Positions 7,926-17,584 are shown, counted from the stretch's first letter. The stretch is 64,000 nucleotides of DNA from Levilactobacillus andaensis (GCF_016861695.1 NZ_BOLP01000003.1:124001-188000), one strand, 5' to 3'. The notes: generated by a model not told the origin, from the letters alone. Translations and numbers: made by a program.

Positions 7926-9260
7926 TTAATCAATTACAAACGTGTTAAATGAGTTCGGTGCTAAAGTAGCTTCAACACTCTTTGAGGCGTCCTCTGGATC
8001 AGCAAACGTAAATGGTAATGCCCGTTCCAAAGCGTTCTGAACGACAACCACTAACTGCCCATCTGGGTTGCGGAAGGCCTTCCCCATCGAGTTGAAGTGA
8101 CCCGTCGTTTCCAGGACCTGGGCACCCGGCTTAACGTAGTGCGCATAATGACGCATCACGTAGTATTCCGGATTGCGAGTTACCGCTTGGGTCTTGGAAT
8201 CAATCGAGAACATTGAGTTTTGGTGCCAGCCCCAAGTACTAATGGAATCACCTAAAATGATGTTCCAGTACGTGTAAGCTGTAGCGCCAGCCGTGAAGTA
8301 GTGGTTAACCAGGTGGAAAATGTATTCGGCATATACCCAACTATTGTCACCGTAACCACATTCTGATTCGGTTTGAATCAGCTCAATTTCTGGCCATGAG
8401 TTGTGGGTCCGTTCAATCGCGTTTTGACCAGCCCACTGGTAACCGATTCCCTTGATGTACTTCCGGGCGTCGTCATCGAACAAGATGTTATCGACATACC
8501 GGTTGTAGTTGTCCAGCTTGATGCCAGAGGCATTGAACGACATGTCTTCAGGACCATTTAACGTTCCCAAGAAGATTTCCGTGTCAATGCCTTCCTTTTC
8601 AAAGGTTGGCCCAAGGTAATCGCGAATGAAGACCTTCAAGTCATCACTGCTCCACAAGCAAGATGGGAATTTCTGATCGGCGAAGACTTCATTTTGAGGA
8701 CAAACGCGTTCGATGTGAATGCCCTGTTTTTCATAGGCCCGAATGTACTTAACGAAGTAGTTGGCGTAAGCCTGTAAGTTTTCCGGCGTCATCACAATGC
8801 GACCGAAGTTATACACCTTAGGGAACTTCATCCAGGTTGGTGGCGTCCAAGGACTAGCGAACAGTTGCAGGTTGGGTTGATACTTTTTAGCATTATTGAT
8901 GTATGGAATCAACGTTTGCTTATCATGGTCAACGGAGAACTCTTTCAAGTCATAATCGCCGTCGGTTTCATCGTAGCTGTACCAAGTTTCGGCGAAATCG
9001 TTAGCACCGATTGGGGTCCGGTTGAAGGTAAAGTTCAGTTCATCCGGTGAGAACAAATCCTTGTAGATCTCCTGTTGCTTATCGTCGGCCAACTTGCTTA
9101 ATGGCAAGTAACCCAGTTCATTAAAGCAACCACCGAAGCCCCGCAATTTTTGGAGCCCCTTCCCGGTCAATTGTAGATCCGTGGAAGCCGTCACGTTCGC
9201 GGCAGTTGGTGTCTTTTCTTGTAAATAATTATCTGGTGTACTTTCAATCCAGGTGGTCAT
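7926..9260 (-). CDS. Glycoside hydrolase family 30
   Basis: A 444-residue intracellular enzyme without a signal peptide. GFGGCFNE near residue 41, SPWTPPTWMK near 136, the acid/base Glu191 in CPQNEVF and the nucleophile Glu298 in IQTESECG mark clan GH-A family 30, which includes glucosylceramidases, beta-xylosidases and beta-1,6-glucanases. It is the last gene of an operon with an MFS permease and a GH42 enzyme, so it probably works on imported beta-linked oligosaccharides or glycosides. The exact sugar cannot be read from sequence. Confidence 0.9.
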   Translation of the reverse strand: MTTWIESTPDNYLQEKTPTAANVTASTDLQLTGKGLQKLRGFGGCFNELGYLPLSKLADDKQQEIYKDLFSPDELNFTFNRTPIGANDFAETWYSYDETDGDYDLKEFSVDHDKQTLIPYINNAKKYQPNLQLFASPWTPPTWMKFPKVYNFGRIVMTPENLQAYANYFVKYIRAYEKQGIHIERVCPQNEVFADQKFPSCLWSSDDLKVFIRDYLGPTFEKEGIDTEIFLGTLNGPEDMSFNASGIKLDNYNRYVDNILFDDDARKYIKGIGYQWAGQNAIERTHNSWPEIELIQTESECGYGDNSWVYAEYIFHLVNHYFTAGATAYTYWNIILGDSISTWGWHQNSMFSIDSKTQAVTRNPEYYVMRHYAHYVKPGAQVLETTGHFNSMGKAFRNPDGQLVVVVQNALERALPFTFADPEDASKSVEATLAPNSFNTFVID

Positions 9261-9302
9261 TACTTTTTTCCTCCTTAGAAATCAGTTCAAGTTATCTTTT
9301 GC

Positions 9303-10550
9303 TTACTTCGTAGAACGAATCATTTGGATAAAGATGCAGGCGAGCAGGACGAAGACAATAGCAATTGGGAAGACCAACTTGTAGCCACCCATGACCACGA
9401 CGATACTCGTCACGATAGGGCCGACCGTTTGACCTAAAGTCGTCGCAATGTTCAAAATCCCTAAGTCCTTACCAGCTTCTTCTTTGTTTGGTAAGACATC
9501 AATGTTAAGCGCTTGGTCAACGGCACCATAAACAGCGTAACCTAAGCCGGCGAACCCAGCAAACAAAATCATGGAGAATGGTGAACGCATCACCCATGGT
9601 AATAAGTATCCAATCGCTAACAGCACAGCGGAAACAATAACCGGTAGCTTCCGGCGACCGATGGCATCAGAAATCGCACCAGATGCCAACGACCCAACTA
9701 ATCCAACAATCATCGTGACCACGGACATAATTGAAATCGTTGCCGCAGCATCCGCCTTGCCTTGACCAATGTAGCTTTCCAAAATATATAATTGATAATT
9801 CAAGATCATGTAGTAACTGAAGATTAATAATGTCCGGCCTAAGAAAGCTAACCAGAAGTCACGGGCACCCTTTAACGGTGGCCGGAATGACGCTAATAAT
9901 TCGGCAAAGCCACCTTCAACAGCGGGTAAATCCTTCGCTGACTCTTCGTGGGGCCAAACGATAACGGTACAGATACCAGCAATTCCCATTAAAATTCCGG
10001 CGATAATGAATCCTGGAATTTGAATTGAGATAAACCGAGCCCCAATCAAGGTCCCCACGGAAGTCCCAGTGGTCGTCCCAGCGGACATGAAGGCAGACAT
10101 TGTGGCCCGCATATCATCGGAAACCCGGTCAGATAGCGTTGCAATGACGGGCGCAATCATCATGTTCAAGCCCACCATGCTAAGGCAGTAAGCAATACCA
10201 ATGGCCCAAGCGTTGCTCAAAATACCAATTGAGAAAAGTGAGAGGCCCCCAATAATCCCACCAGCAACGACCCATGGTGTCCGGCGACCGAAGCGTGAAC
10301 GCGTCCGATCAGAGAGGTTCCCGAATAACAGATTTGCTACCAAGGAAGTGATTGCCGTTGCAGCGTTCAAAACACCGAAGATAGCGGTTGACGCGTTGGG
10401 ACCAACTAAATCCTTTAGATGTTGTGGTAACAGAACGGCTGAGACAATTCCCAGGCCACCCATCCATAACAAGGCGAAGATAAAGAAACTAGCCGAGAAA
10501 CGAATCTTATGCGATTTACTCATCGTAATTTTGCCTTTTTCATTTTCCAT
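9303..10550 (-). CDS. MFS permease of the beta-glycoside operon
   Basis: A 415-residue, twelve-segment major facilitator. The loop motif LSDRTRSRFGRRTPWV after the second or third segment, and GAISDAIGRRKLPVIV in the second half, are MFS signatures, the first being close to those in sugar permeases. The start at 10550 is preceded by GAGGAG. It sits between the GH42 and GH30 genes with gaps of about 50 and 40 bp, so it most likely brings in the glycoside they hydrolyse. A cre site lies 18 bp upstream of the start. Confidence 0.85.
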   Translation of the reverse strand: MENEKGKITMSKSHKIRFSASFFIFALLWMGGLGIVSAVLLPQHLKDLVGPNASTAIFGVLNAATAITSLVANLLFGNLSDRTRSRFGRRTPWVVAGGIIGGLSLFSIGILSNAWAIGIAYCLSMVGLNMMIAPVIATLSDRVSDDMRATMSAFMSAGTTTGTSVGTLIGARFISIQIPGFIIAGILMGIAGICTVIVWPHEESAKDLPAVEGGFAELLASFRPPLKGARDFWLAFLGRTLLIFSYYMILNYQLYILESYIGQGKADAAATISIMSVVTMIVGLVGSLASGAISDAIGRRKLPVIVSAVLLAIGYLLPWVMRSPFSMILFAGFAGLGYAVYGAVDQALNIDVLPNKEEAGKDLGILNIATTLGQTVGPIVTSIVVVMGGYKLVFPIAIVFVLLACIFIQMIRSTK

Positions 10551-10567
10551 GATGTTTTCTCCTCAAA

Positions 10568-10581
10568 TGTTTGCGCTTTCA
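10568..10581 (-). promoter_or_regulatory. CcpA cre site upstream of MFS gene
   Basis: TGAAAGCGCAAACA on the minus strand matches the cre consensus TGNAARCGNWWWCA at every position. It lies between the GH42 stop and the MFS start, so catabolite repression could act inside the operon. Confidence 0.75.
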
Positions 10582-10602
10582 TTTATGTACCAAAGAAGAG
10601 GA

Positions 10603-12594
10603 TTAATCCCCTTCGACGATGGCAACGCCCCAAGGTGCAAGCTGTAATGGTTGTTGCGTTGGCTGACCACTGATCAATTCATTTCCAGAAACTGGCTGTT
10701 TAATCGTCTGTTCTGTACTTGAGTAATTAAAGTAGTAGGTCAATGTCTTACCCAAATCATTTTGTCCCTGCTTCACAATGACTGGGAAGTTTTCGGCAAA
10801 AGTATTCAGCTTAATTTCCTTAACGTAGTCGCGAACCAAGTCCGTAATGACCTCAGCGGATGGGTAGCAGCCCATATAGATGACGGACCCCTTACCAAAT
10901 TGGTTCTTGGTAATTGCGGCATAGTCGGACCAGTTCGGGTCATCATAAGTGGCTAACACTTCGGCCGTATCCGGAACTAACAGCTCCATCCAGTCCTTTA
11001 AGGAATCATCCTTGACGCCTTGGAGGCTATGGGTTTGTCCCACTAATTTCGTCCCATCTGGGTCAACGAACAGTTCGTAGTGCACGCCGCTGGCTTCGGA
11101 AATGATACCAGGTTGGCGGTCAGTGCGGACCTTAACGTGTTCATCGGTAAAACCAGACTTGAAGGTATAGATGACGTGACCGCCGCGTTTGACGTAATCG
11201 TTCAACGCCTTTAGGAAGTCATCGCTGATGCTGTAGAGTGCTGGCACAACGATCAACTTGTAGTCGTCCAGCTTGATATGGTGTTCGTCGGTAATGTCCG
11301 TCCGCACGTTCAACCGGTAGAACTGGTCATACAGGGACCGGAAGAGATCGTTGTAGTTTCGTTCATCAGAGAATGGGAAGGCGTTGATTGCCGTTAAGCT
11401 TTGATTGCTGACCAGGAAGGCCACTTCTGATTTAATCTTGAAGTTCACGAGATGTGACGACAACTTCTTCAATTCGGCACCGGTCTGCTTCACTTCGTTG
11501 TAGACTGGGTTGGGCTGGAAGTCGTGACTCAAGATCCCCTTCCAGTAAGTTTCAGCCGAGTTGTGAATGGAATGCCAGTGCCAGTACTCAACCATGTTGG
11601 CGCCGGAAGCCAAGTGACTGTAAGCCAATTGCCGCAATTGCCCCGGATAAGGAACTTGTTGCTTAAAGGCTTGTGCTTGCGTTTCCATTACGAGATAATT
11701 ATCATGTTTAAGGGTTCTCAACTCATCACCGGCAAAAGAGACTTCCGTTCCAGTGAGGTGCTTACGGGAAGGATGATAAATGTCACCCCCGGCGTAATCC
11801 AAGGCTTCACTCGCATCGAAGTGGTTCACATCCGGCTGAACACCGTATGAATACCCGCGCCATTCAAAGTCAAAGTTATGGGTAATAAATTGATTTGGTT
11901 GCCGATATTCTTTAACCAAATCGACTTGCCATTTTAAATAATCGGTGACGAGTTGTTGGCGATATTTGTCAAATTCCGTTTTCAAGCTTCCGTTGATGGT
12001 ACCGTCCATGGAAGGAAAATCCTCCCAGGCGTTGATGCGGTTGCTCCAGTAGTCTAAGCCAAATTCGTGATTAAAATGATCCAAGTCGTCATTAAATTCT
12101 TGCTTGATATACTGAATGAACCCTTTTTGAACATTTTCACTAGACGTCCCGTAATGCTTAGTTTCGTTATCAACCTGGAACCCGATGACGGCTGGGTGAT
12201 GGGCAACGTGCGCCATCATTTTCCGAATAATTCGTTCTGCATAGCGCAGAAATGTTGGGTTGCTAATATCGAAAATTTGGCGAGCACCATAAGGCTGGCG
12301 CTGGCCGTTGATTTGAACCATGACCTCTGGGTACTTCTTAGCTAACCAAGTTGGGATGGCGTAGGTTGGCGTGCCGACAATCACTTTGATGCCGGCAGCA
12401 TGCATCGCATCAAGAACTTTATCCAACGGGGAGAAGTCAAAGACCCCATCTTGTTTCTCATAAGTTCCCCAGGTGCTCTCACCGATACGGACAACGTTAA
12501 TGTTGGCTGCGGTCATCATTTCGATATCTTTATCGAGCCGGTCGACTAGTAAATATTCGTAATAATAGGCTGTTCCGTACAAAATATTTTTCAT
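10603..12594 (-). CDS. Beta-galactosidase, glycoside hydrolase family 42
   Basis: A 663-residue GH42 enzyme with the usual three-domain length. The N-terminal TIM barrel begins YGTAYYYEYL and carries NVVRIGESTWGTYE, the acid/base Glu in FQVDNETKHY and the nucleophile Glu in LVMETQAQAF. A trimerisation domain (SEVAFLVSNQSL) and a short beta domain follow. The family hydrolyses terminal beta-galactosides and, in lactobacilli, sometimes other plant-derived glycosides. It leads the operon with the MFS permease and GH30 gene, is divergent from an AraC regulator, and has a cre site about 23 bp upstream of its ATG. Confidence 0.92.
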   Translation of the reverse strand: MKNILYGTAYYYEYLLVDRLDKDIEMMTAANINVVRIGESTWGTYEKQDGVFDFSPLDKVLDAMHAAGIKVIVGTPTYAIPTWLAKKYPEVMVQINGQRQPYGARQIFDISNPTFLRYAERIIRKMMAHVAHHPAVIGFQVDNETKHYGTSSENVQKGFIQYIKQEFNDDLDHFNHEFGLDYWSNRINAWEDFPSMDGTINGSLKTEFDKYRQQLVTDYLKWQVDLVKEYRQPNQFITHNFDFEWRGYSYGVQPDVNHFDASEALDYAGGDIYHPSRKHLTGTEVSFAGDELRTLKHDNYLVMETQAQAFKQQVPYPGQLRQLAYSHLASGANMVEYWHWHSIHNSAETYWKGILSHDFQPNPVYNEVKQTGAELKKLSSHLVNFKIKSEVAFLVSNQSLTAINAFPFSDERNYNDLFRSLYDQFYRLNVRTDITDEHHIKLDDYKLIVVPALYSISDDFLKALNDYVKRGGHVIYTFKSGFTDEHVKVRTDRQPGIISEASGVHYELFVDPDGTKLVGQTHSLQGVKDDSLKDWMELLVPDTAEVLATYDDPNWSDYAAITKNQFGKGSVIYMGCYPSAEVITDLVRDYVKEIKLNTFAENFPVIVKQGQNDLGKTLTYYFNYSSTEQTIKQPVSGNELISGQPTQQPLQLAPWGVAIVEGD

Positions 12595-12616
12595 TTTTTA
12601 TCCCTCATTCATTTCT

Positions 12617-12630
12617 TGTAAACGCTTACC
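12617..12630. promoter_or_regulatory. CcpA cre site in the GH42 / AraC intergenic region
   Basis: TGTAAACGCTTACC differs from the cre consensus only at the last base. It lies between the divergent GH42 and AraC starts. Confidence 0.7.
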
Positions 12631-12722
12631 GTGCTTATTATTACCGATTTAGCAAAGCTTGTACATGGCTATCTTCGGCCAAAAAAGACCCAAATCAAAC
12701 TTTTTAAGGAAGGAAAGACCCC

Positions 12723-13592
12723 ATGGATATCCTCAAAAACGCCCACCGGCTCCCGGTTCTTGACTGGAACCTGAACTTCTTCGGCGGTCATTATCAAAAA
12801 GTAGCCAATGAGTGGCAAGTCCCAATGGATAAGCACCAGGCCTTTGAGCTGATTTTTGTGATTGAAGGGCGAGAACGCCTCTCCATTGAGCACGAATCCT
12901 ATACGCTCAACCAAGGTGACTTCGTTTTGATTCCGCCTGGATTTCGGCACACCGCGCACGCCATCGATCACCTCACCTACTTCTGTTTTCACTTTGACCT
13001 AGACGAACCCAACTTCATTGTCCAGTTGATTCAGAACTCGCCAATTTACTTTCCTAAGGGAGAGGGCCTGAATCGCGACATCTGCCCTATCTTGCATGAA
13101 CTGATTGCCCTGGTGTCCCTGGCGGCCGATTATTCATTTAAGGATAAAATGCAGATTCAGATTTACCTTTCGCAGATCCTGATGATCTTCAGTGAGCTCA
13201 TTCCAGCTAAATCGGCCGCAACCAACGCTAACCAATCACGTTACGCCAAAATCATTGCGGAATCACTAAAATCCACGTTAAATGATGCTATTCTTCACCC
13301 TGTCGATGGCGATACCGAACAGATTTCAATCGCCGACCTCATGGCTTCCATTGGTATCAGCGAGGGCTACGGCAACCGGGTCTTCAAAGATGCTTATGGC
13401 TTCTCGCCACAGAAATACTTGTCTGAGTTGAAGTTGAAATGGGCCAAGAAAATGCTCTTAAAGCCGCAATTCAGTGTTGCCGAGATTGCAGCAACACTCG
13501 GCTACCAGAACGCTTCTCATTTCAGCCGTCAATTTAAGCGCTGGACGAAGATGTCGCCCAAAACTTATCGGCAAATCGTGGCGAAGACTTAA
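12723..13592 (+). CDS. AraC-family transcriptional regulator
   Basis: A 289-residue protein with an N-terminal cupin-like sugar-sensing domain (about 25-100, ELIFVIEGRERLSIEHESYT then GDFVLIPPGFRH) and a C-terminal double helix-turn-helix (from about 190). The second HTH reads SVAEIAATLGYQNASHFSRQ followed by FKRWTKMSPKTYR, the AraC/XylS signature. It starts at ATG 12723 behind AAGGAAGGAAAG. Being divergent from the GH42-MFS-GH30 operon and upstream of a GH3 gene, it is the likely substrate-responsive activator of the locus. Confidence 0.9.
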   Translation: MDILKNAHRLPVLDWNLNFFGGHYQKVANEWQVPMDKHQAFELIFVIEGRERLSIEHESYTLNQGDFVLIPPGFRHTAHAIDHLTYFCFHFDLDEPNFIVQLIQNSPIYFPKGEGLNRDICPILHELIALVSLAADYSFKDKMQIQIYLSQILMIFSELIPAKSAATNANQSRYAKIIAESLKSTLNDAILHPVDGDTEQISIADLMASIGISEGYGNRVFKDAYGFSPQKYLSELKLKWAKKMLLKPQFSVAEIAATLGYQNASHFSRQFKRWTKMSPKTYRQIVAKT

Positions 13593-13644
13593 TTTTACAG
13601 ATATTTCCTAAGCAATACACGATTGCGCGTTACTAAACTTGTGA

Positions 13645-13677
13645 GCTTAGTCTGATTATTCGGACTAAGCCCTTTTC
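13645..13677 (+). terminator. Terminator after AraC gene
   Basis: GCTTAGTC and GACTAAGC form an 8-bp stem followed by CCTTTT. Confidence 0.7.
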
Positions 13678-13834
13678 ATATTACCCGGTACCTCATTCGC
13701 CTTAAATCTCCGCACATTCTAGAAACTATCTATCATCTAAAGTGGTGTTCATTGTAACCCGTTCAGGTCAGCTTTGGGTCATTTCAAGTCTGATTAACCG
13801 CTTTCATTAGGTTGGTTGTCCTGTTAAACTAGTG

Positions 13835-13849
13835 GTGAAAACGTTTCAC
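13835..13849 (+). promoter_or_regulatory. LacI/CcpA-type operator upstream of GH3 gene
   Basis: GTGAAAACGTTTCAC is a perfect 15-base dyad with a central CG, about 25 bp before the GH3 start. It is one base shorter than a standard cre, so it may be bound by CcpA or by a dedicated LacI-family regulator. Confidence 0.55.
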
Positions 13850-13874
13850 TACATAACTGAAAAGGAGCTTTTTT

Positions 13875-16097
13875 ATGACATCACCAATTAGCAATGAATT
13901 CATTCAACAGTTGACGCTGACCGAAAAAGCCAGCCTCGTTTCGGGTAAAGACTTCTGGTTCACTGCTGGCATTGACCGGTTGAACCTGGAAAAGATCATG
14001 ATGACCGATGGCCCGTCTGGCTTACGGAAACAAGCCGATAGCGCCGACGCCTTGGGCCTAAACCAAAGTGTCAAGGCCATCACCTTCCCCGCCTCAGCTT
14101 TGACCGCCGCTTCATTTGACCGTCACGCCCTGACCACCCTGGGTAAAAACCTCGGTGAAGCCGCCAAAAACGAAGGCGTTAGCGTCCTCCTCGGCCCCGG
14201 CATCAACATGAAACGCAGTCCGCTCGCTGGCCGGAACTTCGAATACTTCTCCGAAGATCCCCTCGTTGCCGGCGAACTCGGTGCCGCTTACGTTAACGGT
14301 GTCCAGAGCCAAGGCGTCGGCGTTAGCGTGAAGCATTTCGCCGCTAACAACCGCGAAAACCAACGCTTCACGTCCTCTTCCAACATGAGCGAACGGGCGC
14401 TGCGTGAAATTTACCTGGCCGCCTTCGAACGCATCGTGGTCAACGCCCACCCCGCAACCCTGATGTGCTCTTACAACGCCATCAACGGAACATTAAACTC
14501 ACAAAACTTCAAACTACTGACCAAGATTCTTCGCGACGAATGGGGCTTCGATGGCGTGGTCATGTCCGACTGGGGTGCCGTCGCCGACCACGTGGCCGCT
14601 CTGCGCGCCGGACTGGACTTGGAAATGCCTGGTAAAGGCCCACAATCAGTGACCGAAATCGTTGATGCCGTCAAGCACGGCGACCTGACCGAAGCCACCT
14701 TGGATATCGCCGTTAAGCGGGTCCTCAAGATGGTTCACGACTGGCACGTCGACAGTCAACCCAAGGCTTACGACAAAGACGCGCAACACGAATTTGCCCG
14801 TAAATTGGCCGCTAACAGCATGGTCCTTTTAAAGAATGAGGACCACACCTTGCCACTGGCCAATGCCAAAGACGTTGCCATCCTCGGTGAACTCGCCGAC
14901 AAGCCACGGTACCAGGGGGGCGGGAGTTCTCACGTGAACGCCTACCGCATCACAACGCCGCTGGAAGTCGCCGAAGCCGCTGGCAATACCAATTACCAAG
15001 CCGCTTACAGCTTAGACGCCACGGAAGCCGATGCTGATCAAATCGCCAAGGCCGTTGCCGCTGCTAAGCAAGCCGATAAGGTCGTTATCTTCGCCGGTGT
15101 GCCCGAAGCCTTAGAATCTGAAGGTTTTGACAAGACTTCAATGGCTCTGCCCGACAACCAAAATGACCTGATCAAACAAGTCGCTACCGTTAACGCCCAC
15201 ACCATCGTGGTCCTTCAAAACGGGTCCGCCGTTGAAATGCCATGGGCCGATGACGTTGCGGCCATCCTCGAAACCTATTTGGCCGGTGAAGCCGTGGGTG
15301 AAGCCACGTGGGACGTCTTGACTGGCGCCGTTAACCCTAGCGGAAAATTGGCGGAAAGCTTCCCCATCAAGCTCGCCGACAACCCAACCTTTGGGACCTT
15401 CAATGCTAGTCCATTGACCGAAACCTACCACGACGACATTTTCGTTGGGTACCGGTACTACGACCTGAAGCAGCGCGCCGTTCGTTTTCCATTTGGCTAC
15501 GGCTTAAGCTACACCCACTTCAGCTACCACGACTTAACCGTTACGGACAAGGATCAAAGCGTCGAAATCAGCTACCAAATCACCAATGATGGCGACGTAG
15601 CTGGTCAAGAAACATCTCAAATCTACGTGGCCAACCACGCTAGCTTGGTCGAAATGCCCGTCAAGGAACTTCGCGACTTTGCCAAGACCGAACTGGCCGC
15701 TGGCGAAACCAAGACGATTACCCGGACGTTGCCACGGCGCGCCTTCAGCTGGTACAACGCTGAGACCAGCAACTGGCAAATGGACGACGGTGACTACACC
15801 ATTTTCGTTGGCCGGTCATCACGCGACCTTGACCTACACCAAGACGTGACGTTAGCTTGGAACCCCCAAACCGGTGCTCCAGTAACGCCGAACACGTACA
15901 TCGGCGCCATCATGGCCCGTCCCGACCTTCGTGCTGCGTTGGAAGAAACCGACATGGCCAAGAGTTTCGACGCCCTGGCTGGCAACGACACCAACAGCGA
16001 AATGATGAAGAACATGCCACTCCGTTCCGCCATCATGGTTGGGGTCAGTGTTGACCAACTCAATGCTTTTCTTAAGCTTGCTAATCAGGTGAAGTAA
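13875..16097 (+). CDS. Beta-glucosidase, glycoside hydrolase family 3
   Basis: A 740-residue GH3 enzyme with all three usual parts. The N-terminal barrel has MMTDGPSGLR, VSVKHFAANNRE and the nucleophile Asp in GVVMSDWGAV. The alpha/beta sandwich begins near residue 310 with LAANSMVLLKNE. A fibronectin-III-like C-terminal domain carries GYGLSYTHF and the strand EISYQITNDGDVAGQE. There is no signal peptide. It belongs functionally with the GH42/GH30 genes and the AraC regulator; beta-glucosides or beta-xylosides are likely substrates. The last 80 residues extend beyond the usual FnIII end. Confidence 0.93.
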   Translation: MTSPISNEFIQQLTLTEKASLVSGKDFWFTAGIDRLNLEKIMMTDGPSGLRKQADSADALGLNQSVKAITFPASALTAASFDRHALTTLGKNLGEAAKNEGVSVLLGPGINMKRSPLAGRNFEYFSEDPLVAGELGAAYVNGVQSQGVGVSVKHFAANNRENQRFTSSSNMSERALREIYLAAFERIVVNAHPATLMCSYNAINGTLNSQNFKLLTKILRDEWGFDGVVMSDWGAVADHVAALRAGLDLEMPGKGPQSVTEIVDAVKHGDLTEATLDIAVKRVLKMVHDWHVDSQPKAYDKDAQHEFARKLAANSMVLLKNEDHTLPLANAKDVAILGELADKPRYQGGGSSHVNAYRITTPLEVAEAAGNTNYQAAYSLDATEADADQIAKAVAAAKQADKVVIFAGVPEALESEGFDKTSMALPDNQNDLIKQVATVNAHTIVVLQNGSAVEMPWADDVAAILETYLAGEAVGEATWDVLTGAVNPSGKLAESFPIKLADNPTFGTFNASPLTETYHDDIFVGYRYYDLKQRAVRFPFGYGLSYTHFSYHDLTVTDKDQSVEISYQITNDGDVAGQETSQIYVANHASLVEMPVKELRDFAKTELAAGETKTITRTLPRRAFSWYNAETSNWQMDDGDYTIFVGRSSRDLDLHQDVTLAWNPQTGAPVTPNTYIGAIMARPDLRAALEETDMAKSFDALAGNDTNSEMMKNMPLRSAIMVGVSVDQLNAFLKLANQVK

Positions 16098-16118
16098 ACT
16101 TAACGATTATCAACTGTA

Positions 16119-16294
16119 AATAAGGGTCTGAGACAAAAGTCTCAGACCCTTATTGCGCTCCGAATGTATATGGTCGAAACTGCGACAAAAGGCAGTCAAC
16201 TCCGCTTAGCCCTGATAGACAAACAATCCCAGACTAGGATTATTCGTCTATCGACGTTAATGCTTATCGCCTACCCGCCATTTGTCGCACTCTT
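16119..16294 (+). repeat. Structured repeat family C, copy C1
   Basis: It opens with a perfect 16-bp hairpin with an AAAA loop (16119-16134 and 16139-16154), directly after the GH3 stop, so it may also end that transcript. A multi-stem unit follows: TGCGACAAA (16181-16189) pairs with TTTGTCGCA (16281-16289), and GATAGAC with GTCTATC inside. It is shared with 29884-30064, 56829-57005 and, with compensatory changes, 46462-46592. It fills most of the gap from 16098 to 16355. Confidence 0.85.
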
Positions 16295-16355
16295 TTGTTT
16301 TTTGATTAAGTCCAGCCTCTAAGTTCCGTAGTACGCTAAATAATCCGGCCAAACT

Positions 16356-16403
16356 AAAAACCTAGCCGTTCCCTGGAATCGAGGAGAGCAGCTAGGTTCG
16401 TTT
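16356..16403 (-). terminator. Terminator of the glucarate operon
   Basis: On the minus strand AACCTAGC and GCTAGGTT form a stem followed by TTTT, about 30 bp past the glycerate kinase stop. Confidence 0.8.
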
Positions 16404-16431
16404 TACCTAAGTAAATGTGAAATTCAATACC

Positions 16432-17574
16432 TTATTTCGTCACTACCGCGTCAAGGTTAAACGCCTTCAATGCCGTGTACCCCGCCTGTGTCAACAGTGG
16501 CTGGACATTGGCAATGGCTTGATCAACAGACATTGGTGTAACCGTTGACGAGAGCACTAAATCGACGCCCGCGTTATAAACGGCTTGAATGTTATCGCCA
16601 ATGCTCCCGGCAATCAAGATGACTGGCAATTGATGTTTCTTCGCTAACCGGGCAATCCCGATTGGCGCTTTGCCCATGAGAGACTGGCCATCAATCTGGC
16701 CTTCACCGGTAATGACCAAATCTGCCTGGGCAATTCGGTCATCAAGCTTAGTCAGCCGCATAATCTGTTCAATCCCAGGTTCGAGGCGACCACCCAAGAA
16801 AGTCAGAATACCAAATCCGGTCCCGCCAGCAGCGCCAGCACCCGGCAAGTCACCGCAACTACGCTTTTGATAGTCCATGAGCACCTGATTTAAGTGGTCA
16901 AGACCGCGATCAAGTGCCTGAATGGTCTCCTTGGTCGCCCCCTTTTGCGGTCCAAAGACGGCTGAAGCCCCCTGTGGTCCGGTCAATGGATTGGCGACAT
17001 CCGTCAACCCTACGATGGCGGTCGATTGTAGGCGATGGTCGAGTTCCGACAAATCGACGTGGTCCAACTGCAACATCCCGTTGCCGCCGTATGCCAGTTC
17101 TTGGCCTTTGGCGTCGTAGAAGTGGCCGCCGAGGGCCTGGGCCATCCCAATACCACCGTCATTAGTGGCACTGCCACCAAGGCCAATGTAAATTTTTTTT
17201 GCGCCTTGGTCGAGCGCGGCTTTGACCAGTTGGCCAACCCCGTACGTGGTGGTCAACATGGGATCCAGGTCGTTTTTGGCCAAGTTGAGTCCGGCCGCTT
17301 CGGCAACCTCGATGATGGCCGTGGTGGCATCGATCATGCCCCACTGCGCCTGAACCGATTGCCCGAGGGGACCGACAACGGTCTCCTCGCGCATCTCACC
17401 GCCAACAGCTGTGAGAACGCTAGCTACGGTTCCTTCACCGCCGTCCGCGATGGGAACGGTCGTCACCTGAATCGTCGGATCTGCTTGATGGGCCCCCGTC
17501 GCAATGTAGTTAGCGACTTCGACCGATGTTGCACTTCCTTTAAACGAGTCTGATGCAATTAGTACCCTTGTCAT
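16432..17574 (-). CDS. garK: Glycerate kinase (class I, GarK-type)
   Basis: A 380-residue kinase of the GarK/GlxK family, which phosphorylates D-glycerate to 2-phosphoglycerate. Diagnostic segments are VLIASDSFKGSATS at the N-terminus, PIADGGEGTV near residue 42, KIYIGLGGSATNDGGIGMAQALG near 125 and VITGEGQIDGQS near 285. It is the last gene of the glucarate operon and delivers the three-carbon product of the pathway to glycolysis. It starts 11 bp after the DapA-like gene ends, so the two are co-transcribed. Confidence 0.94.
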   Translation of the reverse strand: MTRVLIASDSFKGSATSVEVANYIATGAHQADPTIQVTTVPIADGGEGTVASVLTAVGGEMREETVVGPLGQSVQAQWGMIDATTAIIEVAEAAGLNLAKNDLDPMLTTTYGVGQLVKAALDQGAKKIYIGLGGSATNDGGIGMAQALGGHFYDAKGQELAYGGNGMLQLDHVDLSELDHRLQSTAIVGLTDVANPLTGPQGASAVFGPQKGATKETIQALDRGLDHLNQVLMDYQKRSCGDLPGAGAAGGTGFGILTFLGGRLEPGIEQIMRLTKLDDRIAQADLVITGEGQIDGQSLMGKAPIGIARLAKKHQLPVILIAGSIGDNIQAVYNAGVDLVLSSTVTPMSVDQAIANVQPLLTQAGYTALKAFNLDAVVTK

Positions 17575-17584
17575 AGCAAAAACC

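Noticed and set aside
14112-16063. Several long ORFs antisense to the GH3 gene
   Set aside because: They mirror the codon bias of a GC-rich real gene and have no independent start signals.
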